Shown one piece after another: positions 16,613-26,790 of a stretch of DNA of 64,000 nucleotides. The DNA is from Bradyrhizobium sp. DOA9 (lineage in GTDB: Bacteria > Pseudomonadota > Alphaproteobacteria > Rhizobiales > Xanthobacteraceae): positions 5,896,741 through 5,960,740 of the forward strand of contig NZ_DF820425.1 of NCBI RefSeq assembly GCF_000617845.2, read 5' to 3'. Position numbers and translations under genes: made by a program. The notes under the pieces were generated by a model that was not told the origin of the DNA, did not search any database, and worked only from the letters and a program-made list of their open reading frames with translations. Positions within the stretch are counted from its first letter, which is position 1. Each line of letters begins with the position of its first letter.

Positions 16613-17638
16613 CTAGCCAAAATCCAGCACCATGCGGCCGTCGATCTTGCCGGCCTTCATGCGGTCGAAGACGTCGTTGATCGCTGCGAGCGGCACTTTC
16701 GTCACCTCGGCCTTGACCTTGCCGTCGGCGGCAAACGCGATGGCTTCGTCGAGGTCGCGGCGGGTGCCGACGATGGAGCCGCGCATGGTGATCCGCTTGA
16801 GCACGACGTCGAAGATCGGCGTCGGGAATTCGCCCGGCGGCAGGCCGACCAGGCTGACGGTGCCCTTGCGGCGGACCATCTTGAGCGCCTGGGCGAAGGC
16901 CGGCGTCGAGACCGCGGTCACCAGCACGCCATGGGCGCCGCCTCCGGTCGCCGCCAGCACCTTGTCCGCCGCACCGGCCGCAAGCGCGTTCACGGCGAGA
17001 TCGGCGCCGGTCTCGCGCGCGAGCGCGAGCTTGTCTTCGGCGATGTCGATGCCTGCAACCTTCAGCCCCATCGCCTTGGCGTATTGGATCGCGACATGGC
17101 CGAGCCCGCCGATTCCGGAGATCACGACCCACTCGCCGGGCCTTGCCTCGGTTTCCTTCAATCCCTTGTAGGTGGTGACCCCGGCGCAGAGGATCGGCGC
17201 GATGGCCGCGAAATCGATCGTCGCCGGCAGCTTGGCGGCGAAGGCGGCCGAGGCGATGACATATTCGGCGAAGCCGCCGTTCACGCTGTAGCCGGTGTTG
17301 TGCTGGTGCTCGCACAGCGTCTCCCAGCCGGTCTCGCAATATTCGCACGACATGCAGGCGTCGTGCAGCCAGGCGACGCCGACGGCATCGCCGACTTTCA
17401 GATTCTTCACGCCGGGCCCGAGCGCGGCGACGATGCCGGCGGCTTCATGGCCGGGGATGAATGGCGGCACCGGCTTCACCGGCCAGTCGCCGGAGGCGGC
17501 ATGCAGATCGGTGTGACAGACGCCGCAGGCCTTGACCTTGACCAGAACCTCGCCCGGACCGGGCTGCGGCACCGGCACATCCTCGATCACCAGCGGCTTG
17601 CCGAATTGCTTGACGATTGCGGCTTTCATGGTCGGCAT
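16613..17638 (-). CDS. adhP: Zinc-dependent alcohol dehydrogenase (AdhP type)
   Basis: 341 aa from ATG 17638, preceded by AGGGAG; ATG 17629 is a close alternative. Catalytic zinc ligands are in CGVCHTDLH and GHEAAGIV, the structural zinc site is the four-Cys ACMSCEYCETGWETLC, and the NAD site is GIGGLGHVAIQYAKAMG. Length and motifs fit the tetrameric bacterial medium-chain alcohol dehydrogenases that oxidise primary alcohols or reduce aldehydes in the cytoplasm. It is convergent with the GFA gene. Confidence 0.9.
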   Translation of the reverse strand: MPTMKAAIVKQFGKPLVIEDVPVPQPGPGEVLVKVKACGVCHTDLHAASGDWPVKPVPPFIPGHEAAGIVAALGPGVKNLKVGDAVGVAWLHDACMSCEYCETGWETLCEHQHNTGYSVNGGFAEYVIASAAFAAKLPATIDFAAIAPILCAGVTTYKGLKETEARPGEWVVISGIGGLGHVAIQYAKAMGLKVAGIDIAEDKLALARETGADLAVNALAAGAADKVLAATGGGAHGVLVTAVSTPAFAQALKMVRRKGTVSLVGLPPGEFPTPIFDVVLKRITMRGSIVGTRRDLDEAIAFAADGKVKAEVTKVPLAAINDVFDRMKAGKIDGRMVLDFG

Positions 17639-17782
17639 CGGTCTGCTCCCTTGCATATGCGGGGCAGACTAGCGATGCGGCGCAGCTCGCCTTTGATGGG
17701 CATCAAACAGCACAAAGTTTGCGCAAGCTGGGCACCTCGTCATGACAATGCGATGACGACCGGCGCGAAGCGCAGCGTGGCG

Positions 17783-18193
17783 TCAGCTATGGAACTTCAG
17801 GCCGTCGACGATCTTGTCGATCACCTTCCGCTCGGCGCGCATCGCAATGCCGACGAGATTGAGATCGCTACGCGCAACCGCCCTCACCGCCTCGCGATTG
17901 GCGGCATCGTGCGTGGTCTTGAACATGTCCTCGGTGTAGACCGCCGCCTTGACGTTGCGGGTGAGCGCGCGGTCCAGCGCGCGCGACAATGCAGGACCAT
18001 CGGCGCCGTAGATCAGGATCGGCTGGCCGATCAGCGCATGATATTTCGTGCCCGAGGCGTCCTCATAGGCTTCGCCGATGCATTCCGGAAAGGCCGCGGC
18101 AATGCCGCTGGTGAGGAAGGAGGCGACGTTGAGCTTCTGCCAGGCTTGGAGATCGGTACGGATCACGACCGCGATCTTGGTGTCGAACTGCAT
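17783..18193 (-). CDS. DUF2000 family protein
   Basis: 136 aa covering the whole DUF2000 domain: KIAVVIRTDLQAWQKLNVASF, KYHALIGQPILIYGADG, and the end MRAERKVIDKIVDGLKFHS. The family folds like a peptidyl-tRNA hydrolase 2-type alpha/beta protein, but no enzymatic role is established. It is a single gene between the alcohol dehydrogenase and a DUF4189 protein. Confidence 0.82.
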   Translation of the reverse strand: MQFDTKIAVVIRTDLQAWQKLNVASFLTSGIAAAFPECIGEAYEDASGTKYHALIGQPILIYGADGPALSRALDRALTRNVKAAVYTEDMFKTTHDAANREAVRAVARSDLNLVGIAMRAERKVIDKIVDGLKFHS

Positions 18194-18259
18194 GGAAGCC
18201 TTCCACTGTCATTCCCGAGGCGATGCTACGCAACGCCCGATCGCGACAGCAAGAGAAAT

Positions 18260-18649
18260 TCAGCCCTTGGCGTCGCAGGCCCAGGCGCGGATCACGCATT
18301 CCTTGCCGCCATATTTATAGCACTCGCGCGTAGCGGCATTGAGCGAGGCCGAGATCTTCGGTTTGACGGCGTAGCCATAGGCGCCGCACGGATTGGCGAG
18401 ATCGACCGACATCGCAGCACAGGCGCGCTTCATCGTCACGGTCGTGCAATCACCCATGCACTGCTTCTGGGCGGCGGCACGCGCCTCGTGCTCGTGGCCA
18501 TAGTCGAAGGCTTGGCCATAGGCGCCGCATTTGCCGACCGCAAACGCGCCGGCCGCATGCGCATCCGTGATGTGGCGAGCGCCGGCGACGCAAACGGACA
18601 GCGCAAAGAAAAACATCGCGCAACGGCGCGCGACGACGTTCGAAGCCAT
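18260..18649 (-). CDS. DUF4189-domain secreted protein
   Basis: 129 aa from ATG 18649; the frame stays open upstream but runs into repeat DNA. A signal peptide spans about residues 1-31 (CAMFFFALSVCVAGARHITDAHA). The mature part is a DUF4189 domain: AFAVGKCGAYGQAFDYGHEHEARAAA, QCMGDCTTVTMKRACAAMSVD, GAYGYAVKP. It has several Cys that probably pair in the periplasm. The family often occurs as secreted small proteins of unknown function. Confidence 0.78.
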   Translation of the reverse strand: MASNVVARRCAMFFFALSVCVAGARHITDAHAAGAFAVGKCGAYGQAFDYGHEHEARAAAQKQCMGDCTTVTMKRACAAMSVDLANPCGAYGYAVKPKISASLNAATRECYKYGGKECVIRAWACDAKG

Positions 18650-18742
18650 GGAAAAACCCCTCACCCCCAAGGCAGGTGGCGGCAACTCTAAGCGGCGGTC
18701 GTTTCCAGATGGTGAACGGGGGGTTGAAATCGAACGCGGCGT

Positions 18743-18820
18743 CGTAGGGTGGGTTAGCTTTTCCGCGGCGACATGGTGGGTTACGCCCTCGGACTGCGCT
18801 TCGCGCGTCCGCAGGGCTAA
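18743..18820. repeat. Left part of a GTGGGTTAGC-type intergenic repeat, split by the IS
   Basis: Begins CGTAGGGTGGGTTAGC, contains GTGGGTTACGCC, and stops at the CTAA target duplication (18817-18820). The missing end is found 1.5 kb away at 20323-20337. The intact version of the family is at 53519-53646. Confidence 0.75.
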
Positions 18821-20322
18821 TCTTACTGCGTCATGGGCGTCGACGTCCATTCGATGCTGCGGCGGCGCCGCAGCATGGACATCGCGGCAGGGTTTTGATC
18901 AGCGCGCGGATCAAGCGGGCGTGCATGGTCGCAATCGAGTTCGGGACGTGGCGCTCAGGCCGCGCGGGCGGAGCCTCTGGGTCGATAATTATCGGGTAAG
19001 CGAGGTGCCTGGAACGGCGTGGCGGAACGTGCTCCTGAGGGGGAAATCGTCGCCTGCTCGGCGATCAGGAAGCCGTAGGCCGCGATGCACAGCGTTGCAT
19101 GGTGATGGAAGCCGCGCCAGCCGCGTCCTTCGTAGTGCCCGAGCCCGACCTCCTGCTTGAGTTCCTGATAGTCGCGCTCGATACGCCAGCGCAGCTTGGC
19201 CAAATCGACGAGTTGCTGGAAGCGGACGTTCTCCGGCAGCGTGGAGAGCCAGTATTTGGTCGGCTCGGCTTCACCCTCCGGCCATTCGATCAACAACCAC
19301 TCGGGCGACGATGTCTTGGGGATCAGCTTGTTGTACCCGACGCGGACGCGCACGCGCGCGAAGCGCGAGGACAGCTTTTCAGCCGAGCCTTCGCGCCACG
19401 TCACCGTGCGCCAAGCCTGCTTCGGTAGAGCGAGCGCCACTTTCTTGGCCGAGATCAGATCGGGCTCGTCGCGTCGGCCCGTGTTGTTCATCGGCTTGTC
19501 CATCCGCCGTGGGCCGTGGCCTGGAGCCCACATCAAGATGGTCGGCACGATGCCGGCCACGTAAGGCACGCCCAACTCCGTCATGCCAGCACGCAGCTGA
19601 GAGTCTCTGCCATAGGCCGCATCCAGCAACGCGGCGCCGCGCGGCAGACCGGCCTCGCAGGCCCATCGTATCTGCTCCAGCGCGATCTCCGACTTGGTCT
19701 TGAACTTGATCTCCTTCGGAACGCCCACCTTCTTCCGTCGGACACGGTCCTTGCTCCACTCCTGTGGCAGATACAGCCGGTAGGCGACCGGCAGGCTGGC
19801 AGAGTGATTGGCGATCGACAGCGACACTGCGACCTGGCAATTGGCCTGCTTGCCGAGTTGCCCGCAATATTGGTGGTGCACACCGACCGAGTGCTTGCCT
19901 TGCTTGGGGAACGACGTGTCGTCGATGATCCACACCTCGATCGGTCCATTCTTCTCGATCGCCGGCAGCACTATCTCGCGGACCTTGGCCAGCACCTCCT
20001 CGTCAGACCAGTCCGCGTTGGCGACAAAATGCAAAAGCGACTGGTGCTGTGCTGCCGTTCGCGCCGGAGCCGTCCGCGCCGCCATCGGCTCGACGCTCTT
20101 GCGTTCACCCGGCAACATCAGACCGGTGCAATAGTCGCGCAGTGGCCTCATCCGCACCGCCTGACCGATCACGCTTCCGAGCCCCGCTACATACGCCGCA
20201 AACCGTGCCTCGCTGCCTTCACCCTGATTGAGATCCATCTGGCCCTCCACGTGCCAAACTGTGAATCTCTTCAAATATTTGATTCTCCGCCCCAGCGGGC
20301 GCGACCGAATGACTCAGTAGTA
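18821..20322 (-). mobile_element. IS701-family insertion sequence, 1502 bp, with CTAA target duplication
   Basis: Ends are set by the duplicated CTAA (18817-18820 and 20323-20326), which fits the YTAR target of IS701 elements. The terminal sequences TCTTACTGCGTCATGGG (left) and TACTACTGAGTCATTCG (right, reverse complement) match at 12 of 17 positions. One transposase gene fills the element. A 10-bp-stem hairpin (18854-18876) lies after the transposase stop and could block outside transcription. Removing the element and one CTAA rejoins an intergenic repeat, which confirms the boundaries. Confidence 0.88.
18955..20238 (-). CDS. IS701-family transposase
   Basis: 427 aa from ATG 20238, preceded by GGAGGG; an upstream ATG at 20274 is in frame but lacks a site. 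DDE nuclease elements are visible: WIIDDTSFPKQGKHSVGV (first Asp, about 105), AALLDAAYGRDSQLR (second Asp, about 203), and the C-terminal WRIERDYQELKQEVGLGHYEGR with the catalytic Glu. The motif GVHHQYCGQLGKQANCQ is typical of IS701 proteins. The frame is intact, so the element may still be active. Confidence 0.92.
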   Translation of the reverse strand: MDLNQGEGSEARFAAYVAGLGSVIGQAVRMRPLRDYCTGLMLPGERKSVEPMAARTAPARTAAQHQSLLHFVANADWSDEEVLAKVREIVLPAIEKNGPIEVWIIDDTSFPKQGKHSVGVHHQYCGQLGKQANCQVAVSLSIANHSASLPVAYRLYLPQEWSKDRVRRKKVGVPKEIKFKTKSEIALEQIRWACEAGLPRGAALLDAAYGRDSQLRAGMTELGVPYVAGIVPTILMWAPGHGPRRMDKPMNNTGRRDEPDLISAKKVALALPKQAWRTVTWREGSAEKLSSRFARVRVRVGYNKLIPKTSSPEWLLIEWPEGEAEPTKYWLSTLPENVRFQQLVDLAKLRWRIERDYQELKQEVGLGHYEGRGWRGFHHHATLCIAAYGFLIAEQATISPSGARSATPFQAPRLPDNYRPRGSARAA

Positions 20323-20338
20323 CTAACCCACCCTACGC
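20323..20338. repeat. Right part of the IS-split intergenic repeat
   Basis: CTAACCCACCCTACG completes the repeat begun at 18743 and is the inverted complement of its left end. The first four bases are the second copy of the target duplication. Confidence 0.7.
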
Positions 20339-20350
20339 ACTACGACGCTG

Positions 20351-21955
20351 TCACCCCCGCCGCGCCGCTTCCAATGCCTGCGGCGTATCGATGTCGAGGA
20401 AGGCGCTCTCGCCATCCACCGGCACTTCGGCGACGGCCTCGGTGTGCTTGGCAATCAGATGCCGCGCGCCGATGTCGCCGTCGAGCGTCATCAGCTCCTT
20501 GAAGAAGCGGCGCGACCACAGCACGGGGTTGCCGCGGCGGCCCTCGCTGACGGGCACGACGATGAGATTGCCGCGGTCGGGCGCGAAACTGTCGATGAGC
20601 CGGTCGATCAGGCCTGAGTCGATCAGCGGCATGTCGCCGAGACACACGACGGCGCCGTCGCAGGTCTCGGGCACGGCGGCGATACCGGCCTTGACGGAAC
20701 TTGCGATGCCGCCGGCGAAGTCCGGATTGCGGACGAATGTCACCTTCAGGCCTTGCAGCGCCTGCTCGACCAGCTCGGCCTGATGGCCGGTGACGACGAT
20801 CACCTCGGATGCCCTGGAGGCCAGCGCCTGCTCGGTCGCGAGGCGCACCAGCTTCTTGCCGTCGAGCTCGGCGAGCAGCTTGTTCGGCCCGCCCATCCGG
20901 GTCGAGCGGCCCGCCGCGAGCACGATGGCGGCGACCTGGCTGTTGCCTTCGGTCTCCGGCTTGGCGCGCGGCTGCGGTCGCGTCACGATCTCCATCAAGA
21001 GGCCGCCGACGCCCATGCCCATCAGCTCGGACCGCGTCACCTCGATGCCGGCGAGAAGCCGCATCAAGACCCAGTCAAACCCGTTCTCGACCGGCGAGCG
21101 CGCGCAGCCCGGCGCGCCCAGCACCGGCACGTCGCCGGCGCGGGCGATCAGCAGGAGATTGCCGGGATCGACCGGCATGCCGAAATGCTCGATCTCGCCG
21201 CCGATTCCGGTCACCGCTGCCGGAATGACGTCGCGGCGGTCGGCAATCGCCGAAGCGCCGAACACGATCACGAGCTCGGCGCCGAGGCCAAGCAATTCCT
21301 TGATCGCGGCCGACAGCGCCTGCTCCTCATGCGGGACCCGCCGCTCGGCGATGATGCCGGCGCCGGCCGGCGCCAGCCGTTCGGCGGTGACGCGCAAGGT
21401 CTTGTCGATCACCTTCGAAGACAGGCCCGGCAGCAGCGTCGAGACAACGCCGACCTGCTTGATCACGTAAGGGGCGACCTTCAACACGTCCTTGCCCGCC
21501 GCCTTCACCGCGGCATCGCGCAAGCTCGCCTCGACGCCGAACGGGATGATCTTGACGGTGCCGACCATCTCGCCCTCGACCACCGGCTTGTAGGCGGTGA
21601 GCGTCGCAAAGGTGATGGCTTCGTCGATGTTGTTGATGCGGTCGACCGCGGCGCGGTCGATCACCAGCACGCCGGCGCGCGCGGCGAACAGATTGGCGCG
21701 GCCGGTGAAAGCGCGCTCGACATGGATGCCCTCGCCGCCGACGGCAAGCGCGATGCTGGCGGCCGCAACGTCCTCGGAGACGTCGCCCGCCTCCATGCGC
21801 ACCACGACGATGTCCTTGATGCCGGCGCGCTCGAGCTGCTCGACCTCGGCAGGTCCGATCGTCGTGCCCTTCTTCAGCACCAGCGAGCCCTGGCGCAGGG
21901 TGTGCACGGTCACCCCGCCGATCGCATCCCTCGGGCTCGCCGGGCCGAACTTCAT
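20351..21955 (-). CDS. Molybdopterin-binding domain fused to MocA-like nucleotidyltransferase
   Basis: 534 aa from ATG 21955, overlapping the preceding XdhC stop by 4 bp. Residues about 1-330 form a MoeA/MoaB-like molybdopterin-binding domain (ELVIVFGASAIADRRDVIPAA, FGMPVDPGNLLLIA, GAPGCARSP). Residues about 336-534 are a MobA/MocA-type nucleotidyltransferase (AAIVLAAGRSTRMGGPNKLL, VVCLGDMPLID, GNPVLWSRRFF, FLDIDTPQAL). Expected role: add CMP to molybdopterin, making the cytosine dinucleotide cofactor used by xanthine-oxidase-family hydroxylases, then pass it to XdhC. It is the last gene of the Cox-type cluster. Confidence 0.87.
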   Translation of the reverse strand: MKFGPASPRDAIGGVTVHTLRQGSLVLKKGTTIGPAEVEQLERAGIKDIVVVRMEAGDVSEDVAAASIALAVGGEGIHVERAFTGRANLFAARAGVLVIDRAAVDRINNIDEAITFATLTAYKPVVEGEMVGTVKIIPFGVEASLRDAAVKAAGKDVLKVAPYVIKQVGVVSTLLPGLSSKVIDKTLRVTAERLAPAGAGIIAERRVPHEEQALSAAIKELLGLGAELVIVFGASAIADRRDVIPAAVTGIGGEIEHFGMPVDPGNLLLIARAGDVPVLGAPGCARSPVENGFDWVLMRLLAGIEVTRSELMGMGVGGLLMEIVTRPQPRAKPETEGNSQVAAIVLAAGRSTRMGGPNKLLAELDGKKLVRLATEQALASRASEVIVVTGHQAELVEQALQGLKVTFVRNPDFAGGIASSVKAGIAAVPETCDGAVVCLGDMPLIDSGLIDRLIDSFAPDRGNLIVVPVSEGRRGNPVLWSRRFFKELMTLDGDIGARHLIAKHTEAVAEVPVDGESAFLDIDTPQALEAARRG

Positions 21956-22653
21956 GCCGCTTCTTCTCTTTCTTTGGGCGGCAGCCGAAGCACGGCCGTG
22001 ATCTCGGCCATGATTGCCACGGCGATCTCGGACGGCGAGACCGCGCCGATCGCCAGCCCAATGGGCGCGTGGATGCGCGCGATGTCGCTTTCCTTGGCGC
22101 CCTGCGCCCGCAGCCGGTCGCCACGCTTGGCATGCGTCTTTCGCGAGCCGAGCGCGCCGATGTAGAAGCAGTTGCGCTCGAAGGCATGCAGCAGCGCGGG
22201 GTCGTCGATCTTGGGATCGTGCGTCACCGCGACGAACGCCGTATAGGCATCGACGTTGAGCGGCGGCAGCGCGGTGTCGGGCCATTCGGCGATCAGCGGA
22301 ATGTCGGGAAAGCGCTCCGGGCTGGCAAAGGCCGTGCGGGGATCGACCACGGTGACGTCGTAGCCGAGCGAGCGCGCCAGCGGCGCCAAGGCCTGGCTGA
22401 TATGGACCGCGCCGATGATGACGAGCTTTGCCGTCGGCGCGTAGACGTTGAGGAACAGCTTTTTGCCGCCGGCCTCGACACTGGCGCTCTTGCCCATGCG
22501 AAGCTGCTTGTCCAGCTCGGCGCGCAGCGGATCCCTGGCGAAATCCTTCGCCTTCACCAGGCGCTGCTCGCCGCTCTCGGTGTCCGTCACCAGAATGACC
22601 GGCCGGCGCGCGGCGCGTTCGGCATTGAGTTCGTGCAGGATATCGAGCTTCAC
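21952..22653 (-). CDS. XdhC-family protein, C-terminal Rossmann half
   Basis: 233 aa from a GTG at 22653, two bases after the stop of the N-terminal half. The central Rossmann domain of XdhC is clear: KLVIIGAVHISQALAPLA, GYDVTVVDPRTAFASPERF, FVAVTHDPKIDDPAL, FYIGALGSRKTHAKR, IHAPIGLAIGAVSPSEIA. Known role: XdhC binds the molybdenum cofactor, promotes its sulfuration and inserts it into the hydroxylase. In many bacteria both halves are in one chain; here they are separate genes with coupled translation. Confidence 0.88.
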   Translation of the reverse strand: MKLDILHELNAERAARRPVILVTDTESGEQRLVKAKDFARDPLRAELDKQLRMGKSASVEAGGKKLFLNVYAPTAKLVIIGAVHISQALAPLARSLGYDVTVVDPRTAFASPERFPDIPLIAEWPDTALPPLNVDAYTAFVAVTHDPKIDDPALLHAFERNCFYIGALGSRKTHAKRGDRLRAQGAKESDIARIHAPIGLAIGAVSPSEIAVAIMAEITAVLRLPPKEREEAA

Positions 22654-22655
22654 GG

Positions 22656-22979
22656 CTAGCCGACCTTCTCGACGAAAACGCGGATGGTGCCGCCGCAGGA
22701 CAGCCCGACGTTCCAAGCGGTCTCGTCGGCGACGCCGAACTCCAGCATCTTCGGCTTGCCGCTCTGGATCACGTCCATGGCCTCGGTGACCACGGCGCCC
22801 TCGACGCAGCCGCCGGAGACGGACCCCAGGAAGGTGCCTTCGTCGTTGATGACGAGGCTGGAGCCCGCCGGGCGCGGGGCCGAGCCCCAGGTCTCAACGA
22901 CCGTTGCCAGCGCAACGCCGCGACCGGCCTTCTGCCAGTCCTCCGCCGCCTTCAGGATATCCTCGTCGCGATCGAGCAT
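22656..22979 (-). CDS. XdhC-family protein, N-terminal (XdhC_CoxI) half
   Basis: 107 aa, the XdhC/CoxI N-terminal domain alone: GVALATVVETWGSAPRPAGS, GSVSGGCVEGAVV, and GLSCGGTIRVFVE. The conserved Cys in SGGCVEG and LSCGG are those proposed to hold cofactor or sulfur. It ends two bases before the GTG of the Rossmann half and starts 10 bp after CoxE, so it is part of the cluster. Confidence 0.88.
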   Translation of the reverse strand: MLDRDEDILKAAEDWQKAGRGVALATVVETWGSAPRPAGSSLVINDEGTFLGSVSGGCVEGAVVTEAMDVIQSGKPKMLEFGVADETAWNVGLSCGGTIRVFVEKVG

Positions 22980-22989
22980 GGCCTACCTC

Positions 22990-24192
22990 TCAAGCTGCGG
23001 AGCGGATCAGGCTGCGGTGATGCGGCGGCAGCGGCTGGGAGAGCGTCGTGATCAGCTCCTGGATCGAACTCAAATTATGCACGGGCCGGAATTCGTCAAC
23101 GTGGGGAAGCATCATTTTGATGCCCTGCGCCTTGGCCTCGAAACCGCCAAACCGCAGCAGCGGGTTGAGCCAGATCAGCCGCCGGCAGGACCGGTGCAGC
23201 CGGTCCATCTCGAAGGCGAGCTTGGAGTCGGCCTCCCGTTCCAGTCCGTCCGAGATCAGGAGCACGATGGCGCCCTGGCTCAGCACCCGCCGCGCCCACA
23301 ATTTGTTGAAGTTGTGCAGCGAGGCCGAGATGCGGGTGCCGCCGGCCCAGTCCTCGACCGAGGCCGAGCAGCTCGCCAGCGCCTCGTCCGGGTCGCGCTG
23401 GCGCAGCGCGCGGCTGACATTGGTGAGGCGCGTGCCGAACAGGAACACCGAGACGCGCTTTCGCGCATCCGTGATGGCATGCAGAAAATGCAGGAACAGG
23501 CGGGTGTATTCGCTCATCGAGCCGGAGATGTCGAGCAGCGCCACGATCGGCGCCGGCTTTTCGATCCGCCCGAGGCGATGGATGTCGATGATGTCGCCGC
23601 CGGTGCGCAGCGATGCGCGCAGCGTGCGGCGGAGGTCGAGGCGCAGGCCGCGGGCGTCGGGGCGGCGCCGGCGCGTCAAGAGCTCGGCCTGCGGCAGATG
23701 CATCCGCTCGATGGCGCGGAGCGCCTCGGCGATCTCCGCCGCGCTCATCTGCGCAAAATCCTTCTTCTGCAGGATCTCCTTGTCGGAGACCGACAGGCGC
23801 AGGTCCTGCTCCTGGTGCTGCTGCGTCTCGGTCATGCGCGGCTGCGACATCGCCTCCTGAACGCGGCGGGCGCCGGCCTGCGGCTTCTTCTTGGCCTCAT
23901 CCGGCAGCGGTACCGAATCCAGCATGTGCTTCCATTCTTCCGAGGCGCGGAAGAACAGGTTGAAGGCTTGCTTGAAGATCAGCGCATGCTCGTGGCGCTT
24001 GACAAAGATCGCCTCCAGCGTGGTGAAGACGTCGGATCGGTTGCCGATGTCGATCACCTGCAGGGCGCTCATGGCATCGATGACGGCGCCCGGCCCGACC
24101 GGCATGCCGGCGGAGCGCAATGCGCGGGCGAAGCCGACGATGTTGTCGGCGAATTGCTCGGTTTGCTCCGGGGCAAGGTGGTTGATGGCCAT
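22990..24192 (-). CDS. CoxE-like von Willebrand factor A protein
   Basis: 400 aa. N-terminal helical region, a DUF58-like middle, and a C-terminal VWA domain with MIDAS motif DISGSMS at about 220-226 and the second metal loop GGTRISASL. Known role: with the MoxR-type ATPase CoxD it helps mature the active site of CO dehydrogenase, including the CuSMo centre in Oligotropha. Here it follows CoxD, separated by a palindromic repeat, and precedes the XdhC halves. Confidence 0.9.
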   Translation of the reverse strand: MAINHLAPEQTEQFADNIVGFARALRSAGMPVGPGAVIDAMSALQVIDIGNRSDVFTTLEAIFVKRHEHALIFKQAFNLFFRASEEWKHMLDSVPLPDEAKKKPQAGARRVQEAMSQPRMTETQQHQEQDLRLSVSDKEILQKKDFAQMSAAEIAEALRAIERMHLPQAELLTRRRRPDARGLRLDLRRTLRASLRTGGDIIDIHRLGRIEKPAPIVALLDISGSMSEYTRLFLHFLHAITDARKRVSVFLFGTRLTNVSRALRQRDPDEALASCSASVEDWAGGTRISASLHNFNKLWARRVLSQGAIVLLISDGLEREADSKLAFEMDRLHRSCRRLIWLNPLLRFGGFEAKAQGIKMMLPHVDEFRPVHNLSSIQELITTLSQPLPPHHRSLIRSAA

Positions 24193-24208
24193 GGGTCTAT
24201 CCTCGCTC

Positions 24209-24314
24209 CGTCATTCCGGGGCGCGCCTCTTGGCGCGAGCCCGGAATCCATTCATCCACCAACGCTGCGGCCCGATGGATTCCGGGCTCGCGCTACGCGC
24301 GCCCCGGAATGACG
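24209..24314. repeat. Long inverted repeat between CoxD and CoxE genes
   Basis: Left arm CGTCATTCCGGGGCGCGC plus GAGCCCGGAATCCAT, right arm ATGGATTCCGGGCTCGCG plus GCGCCCCGGAATGACG. The arms are about 43 bp with a short internal mismatch. It is a dispersed Bradyrhizobium palindrome inside what is otherwise a tight operon, so it may form an mRNA hairpin that sets differential expression. Confidence 0.75.
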
Positions 24315-24320
24315 GGTGGA

Positions 24321-25259
<939 letters not shown>

Positions 25260-25320
25260 GAAAAGCCAGTCTCGCTACGCCCTCGCCGGGGACAGGTGTG
25301 GACCGAGGAATGAGCTCAGC

Positions 25321-26127
25321 TCATTCCTTGGCATTGGCGGCGTCGACGGCGCGCCGCGCCAGCACGCCGATGAGATGCGCGCGGTATTCGGCGCTGCCGT
25401 GGATGTCGCTGTTGAGGCCTTCCGCCGGTACCGCGATGCCCTCCAGCGCCTTCGCGGCGAAGCGCTTCTTCAGCGCTTCCTCGAACGCGGTGACGCGGAA
25501 CACGCCTTCGGAGCCGGCACCGGTGACGGCAACGCGCACATCCGACGGACGCCGCGCCACGAACACGCCGACCAGCGCATAGCGCGAGGCCTGGTTACGG
25601 AACTTGATGTAGGCGGCCTTCTTCGGCAGCGGGAACATCACCTTGGTGATGATCTCATCCGCTTCGAGCGCGGTCGTGAACAGGCCCTGAAAGAACTCTT
25701 CCGCCTTGAGCCGGCGCTTGTTGGTGACGATGGTGGCGCCGAGCGCGAGCACCGCGGCGGGATAGTCGGCGGTGGGATCGTTGTTGGCGAGCGAGCCGCC
25801 GATCGTGCCCTTGTGGCGCACGGCGGGATCGCCGATTCCGCCGGCCAGATTCGCCAGCGCCGGGATCGCCTCGCCGACGATGGCGGAGTTCGCCACCTCG
25901 GCGTGCTTGGCGGTGGCGCCGATCACCAGCGAGCGGCCCTTCATCTCGATCGCGTTGAGCCCCTCGATATGGGAGAGGTCGACCAGATGCGGCGGGCTCG
26001 CCAGGCGCTGCTTCATGACCGGAATCAGCGTGTGGCCGCCGGCGATCACCTTGGCGTCCTCGTTCTTCACCAGGAGGTTGGCCGCCTGGCGAACGGTCCC
26101 AGGGCGATGATATTTGAATTCGTACAT
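25321..26127 (-). CDS. CoxM-like FAD-binding subunit of a molybdenum hydroxylase
   Basis: 268 aa. FAD-binding motifs AGGHT (29-33) and the second GGIGDPAVRHKGTIGGSLANNDP region are present, followed by the CO-dehydrogenase flavoprotein C-terminal domain (ALVGVFVARRPSDVRVAVTGAG). It accepts electrons from the 2Fe-2S subunit and passes them to the quinone pool or another acceptor. It lies 27 bp after the CoxS-like gene. The molybdenum large subunit, normally the third partner, is not in this window. Confidence 0.92.
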   Translation of the reverse strand: MYEFKYHRPGTVRQAANLLVKNEDAKVIAGGHTLIPVMKQRLASPPHLVDLSHIEGLNAIEMKGRSLVIGATAKHAEVANSAIVGEAIPALANLAGGIGDPAVRHKGTIGGSLANNDPTADYPAAVLALGATIVTNKRRLKAEEFFQGLFTTALEADEIITKVMFPLPKKAAYIKFRNQASRYALVGVFVARRPSDVRVAVTGAGSEGVFRVTAFEEALKKRFAAKALEGIAVPAEGLNSDIHGSAEYRAHLIGVLARRAVDAANAKE

Positions 26128-26154
26128 CTGTATGTCCTGATCGCGGGATGCGCG

Positions 26155-26640
<486 letters not shown>

Positions 26641-26790
26641 AAGCACTCTCTGTCAGCGCCCCGACGGGTCCCGTCGAAGCGGTTCTTATAGTTATTCCAA
26701 CCCATCATATGGGCCATTATGCCCCGGGGCAACATCGCCCGGGGCGCAAGGAGCCATGCCGAAGGCGCTATGCTGAAGGTACTTGGACCT

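Noticed and set aside
18260..18850. N-terminal extension of the DUF4189 protein to 18850
   Set aside because: It crosses the dispersed repeat and reaches into the IS end. The ATG at 18649 gives a clean signal peptide.
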